The notes beneath the pieces are model-generated. The model saw only the letters and a program-made list of their open reading frames with translations, did no database searches and had not been told where the DNA came from. A DNA stretch of 64,000 bases from the NCBI RefSeq assembly GCF_021917145.1, contig NC_061082.1:11568237-11632236 (forward strand), in the 5' to 3' direction. The stretch comes from Hypomesus transpacificus. Taxonomy: Eukaryota > Chordata > Actinopteri > Osmeriformes > Osmeridae. The stretch's first letter is position 1, and each line of letters opens with the position of its first letter. Both the position numbers and the translations under genes were made by a program. This document shows, piece by piece, positions 44,822-56,080 of this stretch.

Positions 44822-47800
44822 GAGGCCCCTCCTTGAGTCACCACCTTAACGCGGTGGAGGGGTTTGCGTGTCCTAGTGATCCTGGAAGCTATGTTGTCGG
44901 GGGCTTCATGCCCCTGGTAGGGTCACCCAAGGCAAACAGGTTCCAGGTGAAAGACCAGACAAAGAGTGGCTCAAAAAACCAACCATGAAGAAATACAACA
45001 ATGGTTCTCAGTTGCCCCTGCCCGGAAGCGGGTCACCGGGGCCCCCCCCTGGAGCCAGGCCCGGGGGTGGGGCTCGATGGCGAGCGCCTGGTGGCCGGGC
45101 CTTTTCCCATGGGGCCCGGTCGGGCACAGCCCGAAGAGACAACGTGGGACCCTCTTCCAGTGGGCTCACCATCCGCAGGAGGGGTCATGGGGGTCGGGTG
45201 CAGTGTGAGACGGGCGGCGGCCGAAGGCGGGGGCCTTGGCGGTCCGATCCTCGGCTGCAAAAGTTAGCTTTAGGGACGTGGAACGTCACCTCGCTGGCGG
45301 GAAAGGAGCCTGAGCTGGTGCGCGAGGTAGAGAGTTTCCGGCTAGATATAGTCGGCCTCGCCTCGACGCACAGCGTGGGCTCCGGAACCAGTCTCCTTGA
45401 GAGGGGCTGGACTCTCTTCCACTCTGGAGTTGCCCTTGGTGAGAGGCGTCGAGCTGGGGTGGGAATACTGGTTTCCCCTCGGTTCGGCGCCTGTACATTG
45501 GGGTTCACCCCGGTGGACGAGAGGGTAGCCTCCCTCCGCCTTCGGGTGGGGGGACGGGTCCTCACTGTCGTTTGTGCTTATGCACCAAGCGGCAGCTCAG
45601 AGTACCCACCCTTTTTGGAGTCTCTGGGGGGGGTGCTGGAAAGCGCTCCTCCTGGGGATTCCCTCGTCCTCCTGGGGGACTTCAATGCTCATGTGGGCAA
45701 TGACAGTGAGACCTGGAGGGGCGTGATTGGGAGGAACGGCCCCCCCTATCTGAACCCGAGTGGTGTTTTGTTGTTGGACTTCTGTGCTAGACACGGTTTG
45801 TCCATAACGAACACCATGTTCAAGCATAAGGGTGTCCATATGTGCACCTGGCACCAGGACACCCGAGGTCTCAGTTCGATGATCGACTTTGTAGTCGTGT
45901 CATCGGACTTGGGGCCGCATGTCTTGGACACTCGGGTGAGGAGAGGGGCGGAGCTGTCAACTGATCACCACCTGGTGGTGAGTTGGCTTCGATGGTGGGG
46001 GAGGACGCCGGTCAGGCCTGGCAGGCCCAAACGTAATGTGAGGGTCTGCTGGGAACGTCTGGCGGAACCCTCTGTCAGAAGGAGCTTCAACTCCCACCTC
46101 CGGGAGAGCTTCGATCATGTCTCGGGGGGGGCCGGGGACATTGAGTCCGAATGGGCCATGTTCCGGGCCTCCATTGTTGAAGCGGCTGACCGGAGCTGCG
46201 GCCGCAGGGCGGTCGGTGCATGTCGCGGCGGTAACCCTCGGACCCGGTGGTGGACTCCGGAGGTGAGGGATGCCGTCAAGCTGAAGAAGGAGGCCTATCG
46301 GACTTTATTGGCTGGTAGGACTCCAGAGGCAGCTGATGTGTACCGGCAGGCCAAGCGGAACGCGGCTTTGGCGGTCGCGGAGGCAAAAACCCGGGCATGG
46401 GAGGAGTTCGGCGAGGCCATGGAGAATGACTTCCGAACGGCTTCAAAAAGGTTCTGGACCACCATCCGGCGGCTCAGGAGGGGGAAGCAGTGCTCTGTCA
46501 ACACTGTATACGGTGGGGATGGTGCGCTGCTGACCTCGACGGGGGACGTCCTGGATCGGTGGAAGGAATACTTCGAAGACCTCCTTAATTCCACCAACAC
46601 GCTTTCCGACGTGGAGGCAGAGTCTGGGGACATCGGGGGGGGCCCTTCTATCTCTGGGGCTGAGGTCGCCGAGGTGGTTGAAAAGCTCCGCGGTGGCAGG
46701 GCCCCTGGGGTGGATGAGGTCCGCCCGGAGTTCCTTAAGGCTCTGGATGTTGTAGGGCTGTCTTGGTTGACACGACTCTGCAACATCGCGTGGACATCGG
46801 GGACAGTGCCTCTGGACTGGCAGACCGGGGTGGTGGTTCCCCTCTTTAAAAAGGGGGACCGGAGGGTGTGCTCCAACTTTAGGGGGATCACACTCCTCAG
46901 CCTCCCTGGGAAAGTCTATTCAGGGGTCCTGGAGAGGAGGGTCCGTCGGATTGTCGAACCTCGGATTCAGGAGGAGCAATGTGGTTTTCGTCCTGGCCGT
47001 GGAACAGTGGACCAGCTTTATACCCTCCGCGGAGTCCTGGAGGGTACATGGGAGTTCGCCCAACCAGTCTACACATGTTTTGTGGATTTGGAAAAGGCGT
47101 TCGACCGTGTCCCTCGGGGGCTCATGTGGGGGGTGCTCCGAGAGTACGGGGTACCGGATTTCCTGATCGGGGCTGTCCGGTCCCTGTACGACCGGTGCCA
47201 GAGTTTGGTCCGCATTGCCGGTAGTAAGTCGAACTTGTTTCCGGTGAGGGTTGGACTCCGCCAGGGCTGCCCTATGTCACCGATTCTGTTCATTACCTAT
47301 ATGGACAGAATTTCTAGGCGCAGCCAGGGTGTTGAGGGGGTCCGGTTTGGTGACCTCAGGATCGGGTCGCTGCTTTTTGCGGATGATGTGGTCCTGTTGG
47401 CTTCATCGGGCCGTGACCTTCAGCTCTCACTGGAGCGGTTCGCAACCGAATGTGAAGCGGCTGGGATGCGAATCAGCACCTCCAAATCTGAGGCCATGGT
47501 AATCGACCGGAAAAGGGTGGAGTGCCATCTCCGGGTCGGGGAGGAGATCCTGAACCAAGCGGAGGAGTTCAAGTATCTCGGGGTCTTGTTCACGAGTGAG
47601 GGAAGAATGGAGCGCGAGGTCGACAGGCGGATCGGTGCGGCGTCCGCAGTGATGCGGGCTCTGCATCGGTCCGTCGTGGTGAAGAAGGAGCTGAGTCGAA
47701 AGGCGAAGCTCTCTATTTACCAGTCGATCTACGTTCCTACCCTCACCTATGGTCACGAACTATGGGTAGTGACCGAAAGAACGAGATCGCGAATACAAGC

Positions 47801-48187
47801 GGCCGAAATGAGCTTTCTCCGTAGGGTGTCCGGGCTCTCCCTTAGAGATAGGGTGAGAAGCTCGGTCATCCGGGAGGGGCTCAGAGTAGAACCGCTGCTC
47901 CTCCGCGTCGAGAGGAGCCAGCTGAGGTGGCTCGGGCATCTGATTAGGATGCCTCCTGGACGCCTCCCTGGTGAGGTGTTCCGGGCACGTCCCACTGGGA
48001 AGAGGCCCCGGGGAAGACCCAGGACACGCTGGAGGGACTATGTCTCTCGGCTGGCCTGGGAACGCCTTGGGGTCCCCCAGGAAGAGCTGGCGGAAGTGGC
48101 CGGGGGGAGGGAAGTCTGGGCCTCCCTGCTTAGGTCGCTGCCCCCGCGACCCGATCCCCGGACAAGCGGCAGATGACGACGACGACG
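44822..48187 (+). mobile_element. Full-length RTE-like LINE inserted in OR Z2
   Basis: A non-LTR retrotransposon of 3366 bp with a 163-bp GC-rich leader, one long ORF and almost no 3' UTR: the TGA stop runs straight into a (GAC/CGA)n tail of about 12 bp. It is flanked by a perfect 13-bp target duplication agaagcgcacttt (44809-44821 and 48188-48200). A single APE-RT ORF with a short simple-repeat tail is the RTE/RTEX plan; the clade call is by architecture. The intact ORF and target duplication mark it as very young. Confidence 0.9.
44985..48176 (+). CDS. LINE polyprotein: AP endonuclease and reverse transcriptase (1063 aa, intact)
   Basis: An intact ORF for target-primed retrotransposition. 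Residues 1-90 are a basic Gly/Pro/Arg-rich leader. About 95-330 is an apurinic endonuclease-like domain ([39 protein letters not shown]). About 590-850 is the reverse transcriptase ([28 protein letters not shown], catalytic FADDVVLL at about 797-804, FKYLGVLF). The C-terminal part has [10 protein letters not shown] and [10 protein letters not shown], common in RTE-like LINEs. There is no stop or frameshift. The GC-rich base use contrasts sharply with the AT-rich OR it sits in. Start taken at 44985, the first ATG of the frame. Confidence 0.93.
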   Translation: MKKYNNGSQLPLPGSGSPGPPPGARPGGGARWRAPGGRAFSHGARSGTARRDNVGPSSSGLTIRRRGHGGRVQCETGGGRRRGPWRSDPRLQKLALGTWNVTSLAGKEPELVREVESFRLDIVGLASTHSVGSGTSLLERGWTLFHSGVALGERRRAGVGILVSPRFGACTLGFTPVDERVASLRLRVGGRVLTVVCAYAPSGSSEYPPFLESLGGVLESAPPGDSLVLLGDFNAHVGNDSETWRGVIGRNGPPYLNPSGVLLLDFCARHGLSITNTMFKHKGVHMCTWHQDTRGLSSMIDFVVVSSDLGPHVLDTRVRRGAELSTDHHLVVSWLRWWGRTPVRPGRPKRNVRVCWERLAEPSVRRSFNSHLRESFDHVSGGAGDIESEWAMFRASIVEAADRSCGRRAVGACRGGNPRTRWWTPEVRDAVKLKKEAYRTLLAGRTPEAADVYRQAKRNAALAVAEAKTRAWEEFGEAMENDFRTASKRFWTTIRRLRRGKQCSVNTVYGGDGALLTSTGDVLDRWKEYFEDLLNSTNTLSDVEAESGDIGGGPSISGAEVAEVVEKLRGGRAPGVDEVRPEFLKALDVVGLSWLTRLCNIAWTSGTVPLDWQTGVVVPLFKKGDRRVCSNFRGITLLSLPGKVYSGVLERRVRRIVEPRIQEEQCGFRPGRGTVDQLYTLRGVLEGTWEFAQPVYTCFVDLEKAFDRVPRGLMWGVLREYGVPDFLIGAVRSLYDRCQSLVRIAGSKSNLFPVRVGLRQGCPMSPILFITYMDRISRRSQGVEGVRFGDLRIGSLLFADDVVLLASSGRDLQLSLERFATECEAAGMRISTSKSEAMVIDRKRVECHLRVGEEILNQAEEFKYLGVLFTSEGRMEREVDRRIGAASAVMRALHRSVVVKKELSRKAKLSIYQSIYVPTLTYGHELWVVTERTRSRIQAAEMSFLRRVSGLSLRDRVRSSVIREGLRVEPLLLRVERSQLRWLGHLIRMPPGRLPGEVFRARPTGKRPRGRPRTRWRDYVSRLAWERLGVPQEELAEVAGGREVWASLLRSLPPRPDPRTSGR

Positions 48188-49289
48188 AGAAGCGCACTTT
48201 TCTCTTTCACTTTACTGTGGTACTGTATGATAATTATGGTTAATGTTGTTCTCATTGTTACAATTATCATGGACAGGAACCTCCATGAGCCCATGTACAT
48301 CCTCCTGTGTAATCTGTGTATAAATGGGCTTTATGGGACTGCAGGATTCTACCCCAAGTTCCTGCTGGATTTACTGTCATACTCTCACGTCATCTCTTAT
48401 GCAGGATGTCTGGTTCAAAATTTTGTCATTTATTCATATGCTTGTAGGGATTTTTCTATTCTCTCAGTGATGGCATATGACAGGTATGTAGCAATATGTA
48501 GGCCACTGCAGTATCACTCTGTCATGACTAAGCAGCGTGTCACTCAGTTAGTCTCTTTCTCCTGGTTTGTTCCTTTGTTTCTTATTTCTATGGGTACAAT
48601 ATTTACTTCCAGACTTAGGTTGTGTGGCTCACACATAAAAAAACTCTACTGTGCCAATGGGTTGATTGCTCAGCTGTCATGTTCTCCGACCAGTTGGATT
48701 ACATCAACAACACCAAGTAATTCAACTGCTCTTCTAATAACAGTGACTTATTTCCTCCATGTTGTTTTCATAGTGTGTACCTATGTGTATCTGGTAAGAT
48801 CGTGTTTGAGGTCTTTAGTGGACAGGGGAAAGTTTATGCAGACCTGTTTGCCACATTTAATATCATTGTTCCACGTCACAGTTGCTTTGCTTTTTGATGT
48901 ATTGCACACACGACTCAATGGCACAAGTGATTTACCTCAAAACCTTAAGAATTTCTTGGCCATAGAGTTTCTTGTATTTCCTCCACTGCTTAACCCCCTG
49001 ATTTATGGTCTTCAGCTTTCAAAAATTAGAAAAAGAATACTGAGTTTATGTGTGCAAAAATAAATTGTGAAATATTTAAAAAGGTAACGGCTCAATTGAC
49101 TTTTTCGAGATTTCCCTACATACACATACATCTATTTAGGAATATTTACAACCGATTTATAAGAAGAGAATATTAAAGTTGATGCATTAAAAGTAATGGC
49201 CAGATGTACCTAACCAAGTAAGTGTGCATATGGCCTCTATGTTTAGTTTTTTAAATATATTTGATGGTGATTAAATCAGGTTATTTGAG

Positions 49290-49729
49290 TTGTGATTATT
49301 TTACCACAGTGCAAAGACCTTTAATTCATGAATGTTTTTTGTTATCAGACAGCATGATTTTTTCTCCAACTTGTTGAATGTTTTTGTGGTGATGTCACCA
49401 ACCACACAAGTTCAATTCACTCAGAGGACTTGAATTCCCAACACAACTAACTGAGGCGTTCATGTAATTACAGACTATAAACAGACTGTACACAGGAGCA
49501 AAGAACAGTAGAGGGAACTACGCAGCACACCCCAACATCTGACTGAACTCGGTACTATCTAGTAAGCAGTAGGTACTGTATGTTCAACATAGGCCTTCCT
49601 GACATAGACTACTGATAAGATGACCTGTTTGTTTGTCTCAGTTTTCGTATAAAGTTAATTATAGTATTGGGGTCTCAAGAAGAAAATATCATGATGCACT
49701 TACATTTAGATTAATACTTTTCCTTACAG
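49290..49729 (+). promoter_or_regulatory. Promoter, 5' noncoding exon and intron of OR Z3
   Basis: Third copy of the conserved upstream block. TATA-like tataaac at 49476, exon-like acacaggagcaaagaac, donor GTACTA at 49552, acceptor cttttccttacag ending at 49729, 13 bp before the ATG. Confidence 0.55.
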
Positions 49730-49733
49730 TTGA

Positions 49734-50681
49734 TTGTTTATAATGGACAATGAATCCTTTGTTTTTGTGTTCACTCATTCTGGGTTGGAAGGGACTATGC
49801 ACTATAGAGGCACCCTCTTCTCTCTCACTTTACTGTGTTACTGTATGATTCTTCTGGTAAATATTGCTCTCATTTTGACCATCATCTTAGATGAAAACCT
49901 CCATGAGCCCATGTACATATTCCTGTGCAATTTGTGCGTCAGTGGACTTTATGGAACTGTAGGATTCTACCCCAAATTTCTGTTGGATCTATTGTCTTAT
50001 GCTCATGTTAGTTCTTATGCAGGATGTATGATTCAAGCATTTGTATTATATTCATATGCGTGTTGTGATTTTTCTATTCTATCAGTGATGGCATATGACA
50101 GGTATGTAGCAATATGTAGGCCACTGCAGTATCACTCTGTCATGACTAAGCAGCGTGTCACTCAGTTAGTCTCTTTCTCCTGGTTTGTTCCTTTGTTTCT
50201 TATGGTTATTTGTTCGCTATTTATTTACAGATTAAGGTTATGTAGTTCACACATACCTAAACTGTACTGTGCTAACTTCTTGATTGCCCAACTGTCATGC
50301 TCTGCTACTAGTTGGCTTACATCAATAGAACCAAGTAATTCAACTGCTCTTCTAATGACAGTGATTTATTTACTTCATGCTGTTTTCATAGTGTGCACCT
50401 ATGTGTATCTGGTCAGATCGTGTTTGAGGTCTTTAGAGGAGAGGGGGAAGTTTATGCAGACCTGTGTGCCACATTTACTATCATTGTTTCATGTCATAGT
50501 TGCTTTGCTTTTTGATATAATGTACATGCGTTATGGCTCAAGGGATTTACCACAAAGTCTTCAGAATTTTTTGGCTATGGAGTTTTTAATAGTTCCTCCA
50601 CTTCTCAACCCCTTAATTTATGGTCTTAAACTGACTAAAATTCGAAATAGAATACTGGGTTTATGCAAAAAGAAAACGTGA
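49734..50681 (+). CDS. Olfactory receptor Z3 (intact)
   Basis: An intact odorant receptor GPCR, 315 codons as an open frame. The true start is the Met of MDNESF at 49743 (312 residues), just after the splice acceptor, with an N-E-S sequon. It keeps PMYIFLCNLCVSGL (TM2), MAYDRYVAICRPLQY (TM3 end), the loop 2 cysteines, MQTCVPHLLSLF (TM6) and PPLLNPLIYGLKL (TM7). Loop 2 reads CSSHIPKLYC where its sisters have CGSHIPKLYC. It is most like Z1, with differences concentrated in TM4-TM5 (FLMVICSLFIYR), a usual ligand-contact region in ORs. It is the last OR of the plus-strand arm. Confidence 0.96.
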   Translation: MFIMDNESFVFVFTHSGLEGTMHYRGTLFSLTLLCYCMILLVNIALILTIILDENLHEPMYIFLCNLCVSGLYGTVGFYPKFLLDLLSYAHVSSYAGCMIQAFVLYSYACCDFSILSVMAYDRYVAICRPLQYHSVMTKQRVTQLVSFSWFVPLFLMVICSLFIYRLRLCSSHIPKLYCANFLIAQLSCSATSWLTSIEPSNSTALLMTVIYLLHAVFIVCTYVYLVRSCLRSLEERGKFMQTCVPHLLSLFHVIVALLFDIMYMRYGSRDLPQSLQNFLAMEFLIVPPLLNPLIYGLKLTKIRNRILGLCKKKT

Positions 50682-51807
50682 ACATTTTAACAAATAGAAT
50701 GATTCTACAACATTTTTATTTAAAAAGCTGCTCACAAGAAGGAGGTTTACAAAACTGTGTAGATGTGCATTTGTTTGCACAATGCACAACACAGACTACT
50801 TTATGTATTATTTTTATGAATCCCTCCTTACTGTTTTGGTATACAGCTTGTGCATAGCCTCTGAAATGAAAAAAATATAATAAAAACTCTAACCTTATAA
50901 AATGAGGTGCATTTGCGGTTAGGTTTGTAAAACATCAAACAGCCTAGTTATTGGATGAGATTGAGATGAGAAAACTCATTATCATGTTTGGAGACAGATT
51001 ATATTCATGCACATCAAGACATATTTTAATGAAATATTATCCAAATATTAATCTGACCGTGGTGACATCTGATGGTATTGACATATTAGCTTTTTTTCCA
51101 CAAAACAAATTCAGTTCATGTAGAAACCAATTGGTCATTTCTGTTGATGCTAGATTCTAATATAAATAACTTTAGGAGAATTAAGTGATCTAAATATTTC
51201 AAATAATTTGAACTGTAAACTTTACAGAGCCTGACTGTCATTGATGCACTCTGCAGAGGTGGATTGTGGCAAGGAGTCCTTCAGAGTGATAACTGACACT
51301 GATATTGCATGATTTTATTACATTTGAATGAATGTCTGACGTTGCTGACAAAAGGTTAGGACGCAACTTTGAAATCAATATACTATGGACGTTTATTTGA
51401 ATGTCGTTTATTGGACAATTTATTCAAATGGGAAGTCAATGTGCAAAGTGATAAAGTAATGCTCATTTCAGTTTGTATTGTTTTGAATCAAAATTCTAAA
51501 AAAAGCTTAATCAATTGCATTTCATAATGCCAAGGTTTGTCGACTCTTTATTCAAGCTAGTGCACATTGCCTGTGATACAGTCTGTGATTAAGAGGTTGA
51601 TGAGACAAAGAATCCTGGAACTATAGATGGTACACAGTCCCCATGATGAAGTAGGAAACACCCAACACAGGTTCCAAGGGTTACGTAAATGTGCAAAGGT
51701 GCATATGCCTAAAAAATGGGCACCACAACATGCTTGCAGGCTTTTCTACACAAGAGTTTCAGATTTATGAAAGAAACACTTGGTGTGAGAATCTGCGTAA
51801 GAACAAT
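50682..51807. other. Intergenic, no gene seen
   Basis: AT-rich sequence downstream of OR Z3. Small open frames have no family features, and no repeat was recognised. Confidence 0.4.
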
Positions 51808-52890
51808 GGGCCTCATTCACCAATATCTTCCTAAGTTATTTCTTAAATTTGTTCTTAAGAAAGTTCCTAAGAATAATCTACCTGTGATTCATGAAGTGTT
51901 CTTAAACAGAAGAATTGTTCGCAGGTGTGTTCTTAGAAATGATGAATCCCAATATTTCGTAAGTTGAAAGCTCCTATTTAGCATTGGTAAACGCCCCGTT
52001 AATTCCCATAAAAGGGCATGATATGGCAGGGCCGTGTGCACATTCAGAGAAATGTCAAAATGACGTGGTAAAGACGGTGGAGGCCTCGACAAAAGACAAA
52101 AAACGTAATAATAATTCTGAAGTTGAGGTAGGCTACAGCTGCAAGAAGTTAGCAACAAACGACACATCATATTTAATAGCGTCAGCTGTGGATACAAAGT
52201 AGTAAATAAAACTGATGGATGGCATTCAATTAGCCTACTCATGCAGTGAACGCTGTATCTGGAGAAGTGCGCATAACTGATGAAGTGAAAAAATAAATGG
52301 TTTAACTTTAATCTGAATTCTTAAACAAAAAAACATAGCCTAGAAATCAGTTGACAGTTACAAATATCCATGAGGACTGCTCTTGGTTGCCTAAAGCGTT
52401 CCAACAGGTAGCCTACTCGTCGCTCTCTGCAAATAAATCGGTATGGTCAAGGAAGATGTGATCCCTCCTCAGGGAACGATCTGCAACATTTTGCAGCAGC
52501 AATAAATACGCCATTGTGTGGTGTAGTCCTAGTGTGCGGAATAAGCCTACTTTGGGTTTATACAGTGATAAGTCATGTTAGCCTGGCTGCCAGCCCAACT
52601 TCTCCCCGCCCACAAAAAAATTTGGTCAGGAAGTTGGGTCTGGAGGGTCTCGTATTGGGAACAACTACATAAAACCAGGATCTGGGCGGACCAATGAAAT
52701 TGCCAGGGCGGGCTTTATACGATGATGGACAGATGATCAACAGTAACGTAATCAACAACGTCACAAAAGAACCCTTGGGTTTAATTCGTTTTCAACAAAC
52801 AACATATTACGTTGCTCTGATTGGTTGTAGGTCTATCCAATTGAGCGAAGAGGCATTTGTTTTACGAGTTCGGTTGAAACACGCCCCATA

Positions 52891-53468
52891 CCCAGGTAAA
52901 AAAAAAATATGCTAAGTATACTAAATCTTAGCATACTTGAGTATACTTGAAGAGTGATTAATCACCAGTATACTTCAAGTTATTGAATGATTAGTTAATT
53001 TGAAGTGTGCTATTTTGGAACAACTTATTTTGTACTTAATATATTTAAGTTGTAATTAAATTGTACTAAAGCACAATTTAAAGTATATTAAGTGCACTTT
53101 TACGTGCTAAAGTGGAACAACTTCAAGTATACTTAGTACACTTTAAGTATACTGCTAAAGTGGAACAACTTCAAGTATACTTAGTACACTTTAAGTATAC
53201 GGCTATGTCCATATACTTAAAGTGTACTAAGTATACTTGAAGTTGTTCCACTTTAGCACATAAAAGTACACTTAATACACTTTAAATTGTGCTTTAGTAC
53301 AATTTAATTACAACTTAAATACATTTAATACAAAATAAGTTGTTTCAAAATAGCACACTTCAAATTAATTAATCATTCAACAACTTAAAGTATACTTAAA
53401 CTAATTAGTCTTCAAGTACACTCAGGTGTGCTATGATTATCTTTCTTGACATTTACTTTTTTACCTGG
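52891..53468. repeat. Foldback (palindromic) MITE
   Basis: One long inverted repeat of about 577 bp with its centre near 53205. The left arm starts cccaggtaaaaaaa and the right arm ends ttttttacctgg. Both arms are filled with aagtatactt and agtacacttt words, and the left arm has a tandem duplication of a unit of about 47 bp (about 53107-53201). RNA from it would fold into a long hairpin. A related end (tttttttcacctgggt) at 55023-55040 suggests a second, longer member next to it. Confidence 0.8.
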
Positions 53469-55040
53469 ACCCTGGAGGGACATTTCGTCAAAGTCAGAGC
53501 ACGAAGCGCACTGGAGTACCAGTCGCACTTTCAATGCAAACGTACCACTGCGTAGCCATTGTTGAGCGAAAGCAATTCACATGATGGATTTTATGCAGAT
53601 GCACTGATTGTAACGGATAGCTATCTAACTAGACAACATTTACAATCAGGGTGAACACTCAAATTATCTAAACTATAGACCATAGCATTACACATATCAA
53701 AACAAAACGAACACAACAATAGAACTCCAAACAATGCTTATTTAACCAAGCTAATGCCCTTAACTTAGTAGCTTTTCATCTTGCCGCAGGGCATTCTGGG
53801 TACCAAGAGCAATGCACGAGTGTCGGCGATCTTACAGCATTGTGTAACATACTTCGGTTGTGGATACTAGTATCTCCAGAAATAAAGCCAAGTCACTCAT
53901 TTAGTGGAAGAATCCATTGTTATGTCTACGAAATTATTTTTGTTAATGTTTAGTTACCTACCTTGCAAATCATGAGGATAGCCTATTGTAGCAGACCTTT
54001 CTATGTGACAAAGGACAAGGGTGTTTTGTCCCTCGGAAGTTGCTTTAGGCTTGATGCTGAAACCATTAGTTCACGTGAAATCAGTGAGGGCTGTTCGAAT
54101 GGTTATGTCAAGAAGAGCAGTGGTAAAATACAAGTTTTGAAAAGATACCGCGTCCGTGTCTCATGGTCCACACGATCATATACAATTTTATCTAAAACGA
54201 GCTTACAAAGAGCTTGTTTACACTACCAAAGTTGAATTAAGCTAGTAATGTTAGCGATGCTAACGTTAGCTTGCTAGCTAGCCTTTAACATTTCACTGGG
54301 TCTTGCAGCTGTTTGATTAACTGAAATTATTATGAAATGTTATGTTCTACTAGCCATTTGCCTACTTTAGCAAGTCACTGTATTTCCAAGCCCTGATAGT
54401 GCAACTGAGACGATACCGAAAATAATTCCTCAAGTAATAAGCCCCCGTTCAAGTGTTGAGCATTAGAGATCTTGAAAGAAGCCACTTTTTTGTTCTAAAA
54501 CCGGACTATGAGCCACTTCGAAATAGAAGCCGTACAAGCACAATAAAACTGTAAAAAAAAAAAGAGGTACATTACTCTACTACACACTACAGTACAGCAA
54601 ATGTATACCAGTACACTGAAGGCTGAATTGATCAAGGGACTTCGAAAGTAACTTAAAATATCCTAACATTTCAGCATATTAAAATGTTTATTTTTAAAGT
54701 AAGCTTTAAGTGCATTGTTACAAAGTAAATTTTTAGCATGCATTTTAAAATATACAAATAATATGTTTAAACACAAAGTTCCAGTTGTACACTTTAGAAA
54801 TTACATATACGTTTTACTTAAAGTATATTTTTGTATAATATATTTACTAAAAGTGTACTGTAGTACAATTTTTTTAAAGTGTGTTCAACGTATTAACGTT
54901 AAAATTGGTAAAAGCATGATGGTAGTATACTTTTTATATATTCACAGATGGTACACTTTTTCTTAGTATATTTAAAATGTACTATTGAAAATGTGAATAT
55001 GCTTGAAATACTCTTAAGTATACTTTTTTTTCACCTGGGT
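53469..55040. other. Interior of the nested elements, no gene
   Basis: No coding region was recognised. The last 500 bp again carry agtatact and agtacact words and end in cacctgggt, so this part probably belongs to a longer relative of the foldback element. Confidence 0.35.
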
Positions 55041-56080
55041 AGTCACAGCCCAACGGAGAGTTTTCAGACTCATATTCTGACTAGAATTCTGAGTATGACA
55101 ACGTCAGGCTAAAGTTACGTATTATTTGATGGCAAAGTTCCCTGTTAACATAATTGATTGGAATTGAAGGCAAAGCAAGGCTAGTTTACAGTTTTTGAAT
55201 GACCTATCTCAGAGCAGCTTTATAGAATGTATGGTTACTGTATTGAAAAAAAGAGGCATTACTGTATTCTTACTTTCTTGTGTTGCTCTATATTGTTATT
55301 TTTCCACACCAGATCAGCCCAAAGAGGTCCTCTTTACTGTCTATACCATATGGTCATGCAATTGAAAGAACCTCAACACCTGAGTGTTTCCTAGTTGGGA
55401 ATCAGCTGTTTCTCAGTAGCAATGGAATAAAATACAGGGGATATATTTGTGTTTCAATTCACAATATAAACATCTGTTCCCTTTGACTTTAACCAATAAT
55501 TTAGGTTTTGAACATGATGTTATCTGTTTTGCTGACAGTGAAAGCATTGGCAAATTGGGCAGTAAAAATCGATTGTTTTGGTCTTGGTTGAGCTTGTGTG
55601 TAAAAGAAGTTAAAGCATTTAAAATTTGTATTTACTCTATGCATTTTGTGTCAAAGCAACAAGAAATGTGTTAATTGTATAGCCTACACAGACGGATGTT
55701 GTGCTCACTGTGTTAAGAGTTTAGGAAACTTGTTAAAGGTATTGAAAAAACTGTCATAGCGATTGTAAAATACTGTATTTATATAGGCCTAGCACAATTC
55801 GTACACAATAGAAATTCCAAGTGCTTTACAAATGAGCAGAAGTGTAAGTGTAGTGTGTATTTACTAAAACAAACAAAAACAAATTGTAAAATTATGAAGA
55901 TGATTAGTTGGAGAGAAATATTCAATTTTAACGGACAAAAAAAGTACAACTACTTATTTTGCGCAAACCTGTCAGCTCTCAATTGTGCGTAAGAGTGCTC
56001 TTGGGTGTGCGTAAATTCTGTTCTTACCTAAGAACAAATCCCAAATAAGAAAACATTGGTGAATGCCAGAATCTTCGTGA

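Larger units (their letters stand above)
44746..49063 (+). pseudogene. Olfactory receptor Z2, split by a full-length LINE
   Basis: Codons 1-25 (MNNDSIILV onward, with an N-D-S sequon) run from 44746 to the insertion at 44821. The rest resumes in frame at 48201 (LFSFTLLWYC) and runs to the stop at 49063. It keeps PMYILLCNLCINGL, MAYDRYVAICRPLQY, CGSHIKKLYC and PPLLNPLIYGL. Apart from the 3366-bp LINE and its 13-bp duplication I see no other lesion, so the allele without the insertion would be a normal OR. It may segregate as present/absent in the population. Confidence 0.93.
52578..55112. mobile_element. DNA-transposon-like element with ttagcctg ends
   Basis: The left tip ttagcctggctgccagccc and the right tip (other strand) tttagcctgacgttgtc share the start ttagcctgRc. 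The inside includes the foldback repeat and about 1.5 kb without a gene. No transposase was seen and no clear target duplication was found. Confidence 0.4.
51808..56080. mobile_element. Possible large Harbinger-like element holding nested insertions
   Basis: The left tip gggcctcattcaccaatatc (51809) and the right tip, read on the other strand, ggcattcaccaatgttttct (ending about 56070), form imperfect inverted ends with gttcttaag-type words inside both. No transposase ORF was found between them. Ends and superfamily are uncertain; the pair could also be two separate short elements. The interior holds at least two further elements. Confidence 0.4.

Noticed and set aside
45185-45565. Open frames antisense to the LINE ORF (also 46295-46891 and 47760-48197)
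   Set aside because: They are shadows of the GC-rich LINE coding frame, with no family features.
52891-53468. CRISPR-like or satellite array
   Set aside because: The repeated words lie in two inverted arms of one palindrome, not in spaced direct repeats, and the genome is a vertebrate.
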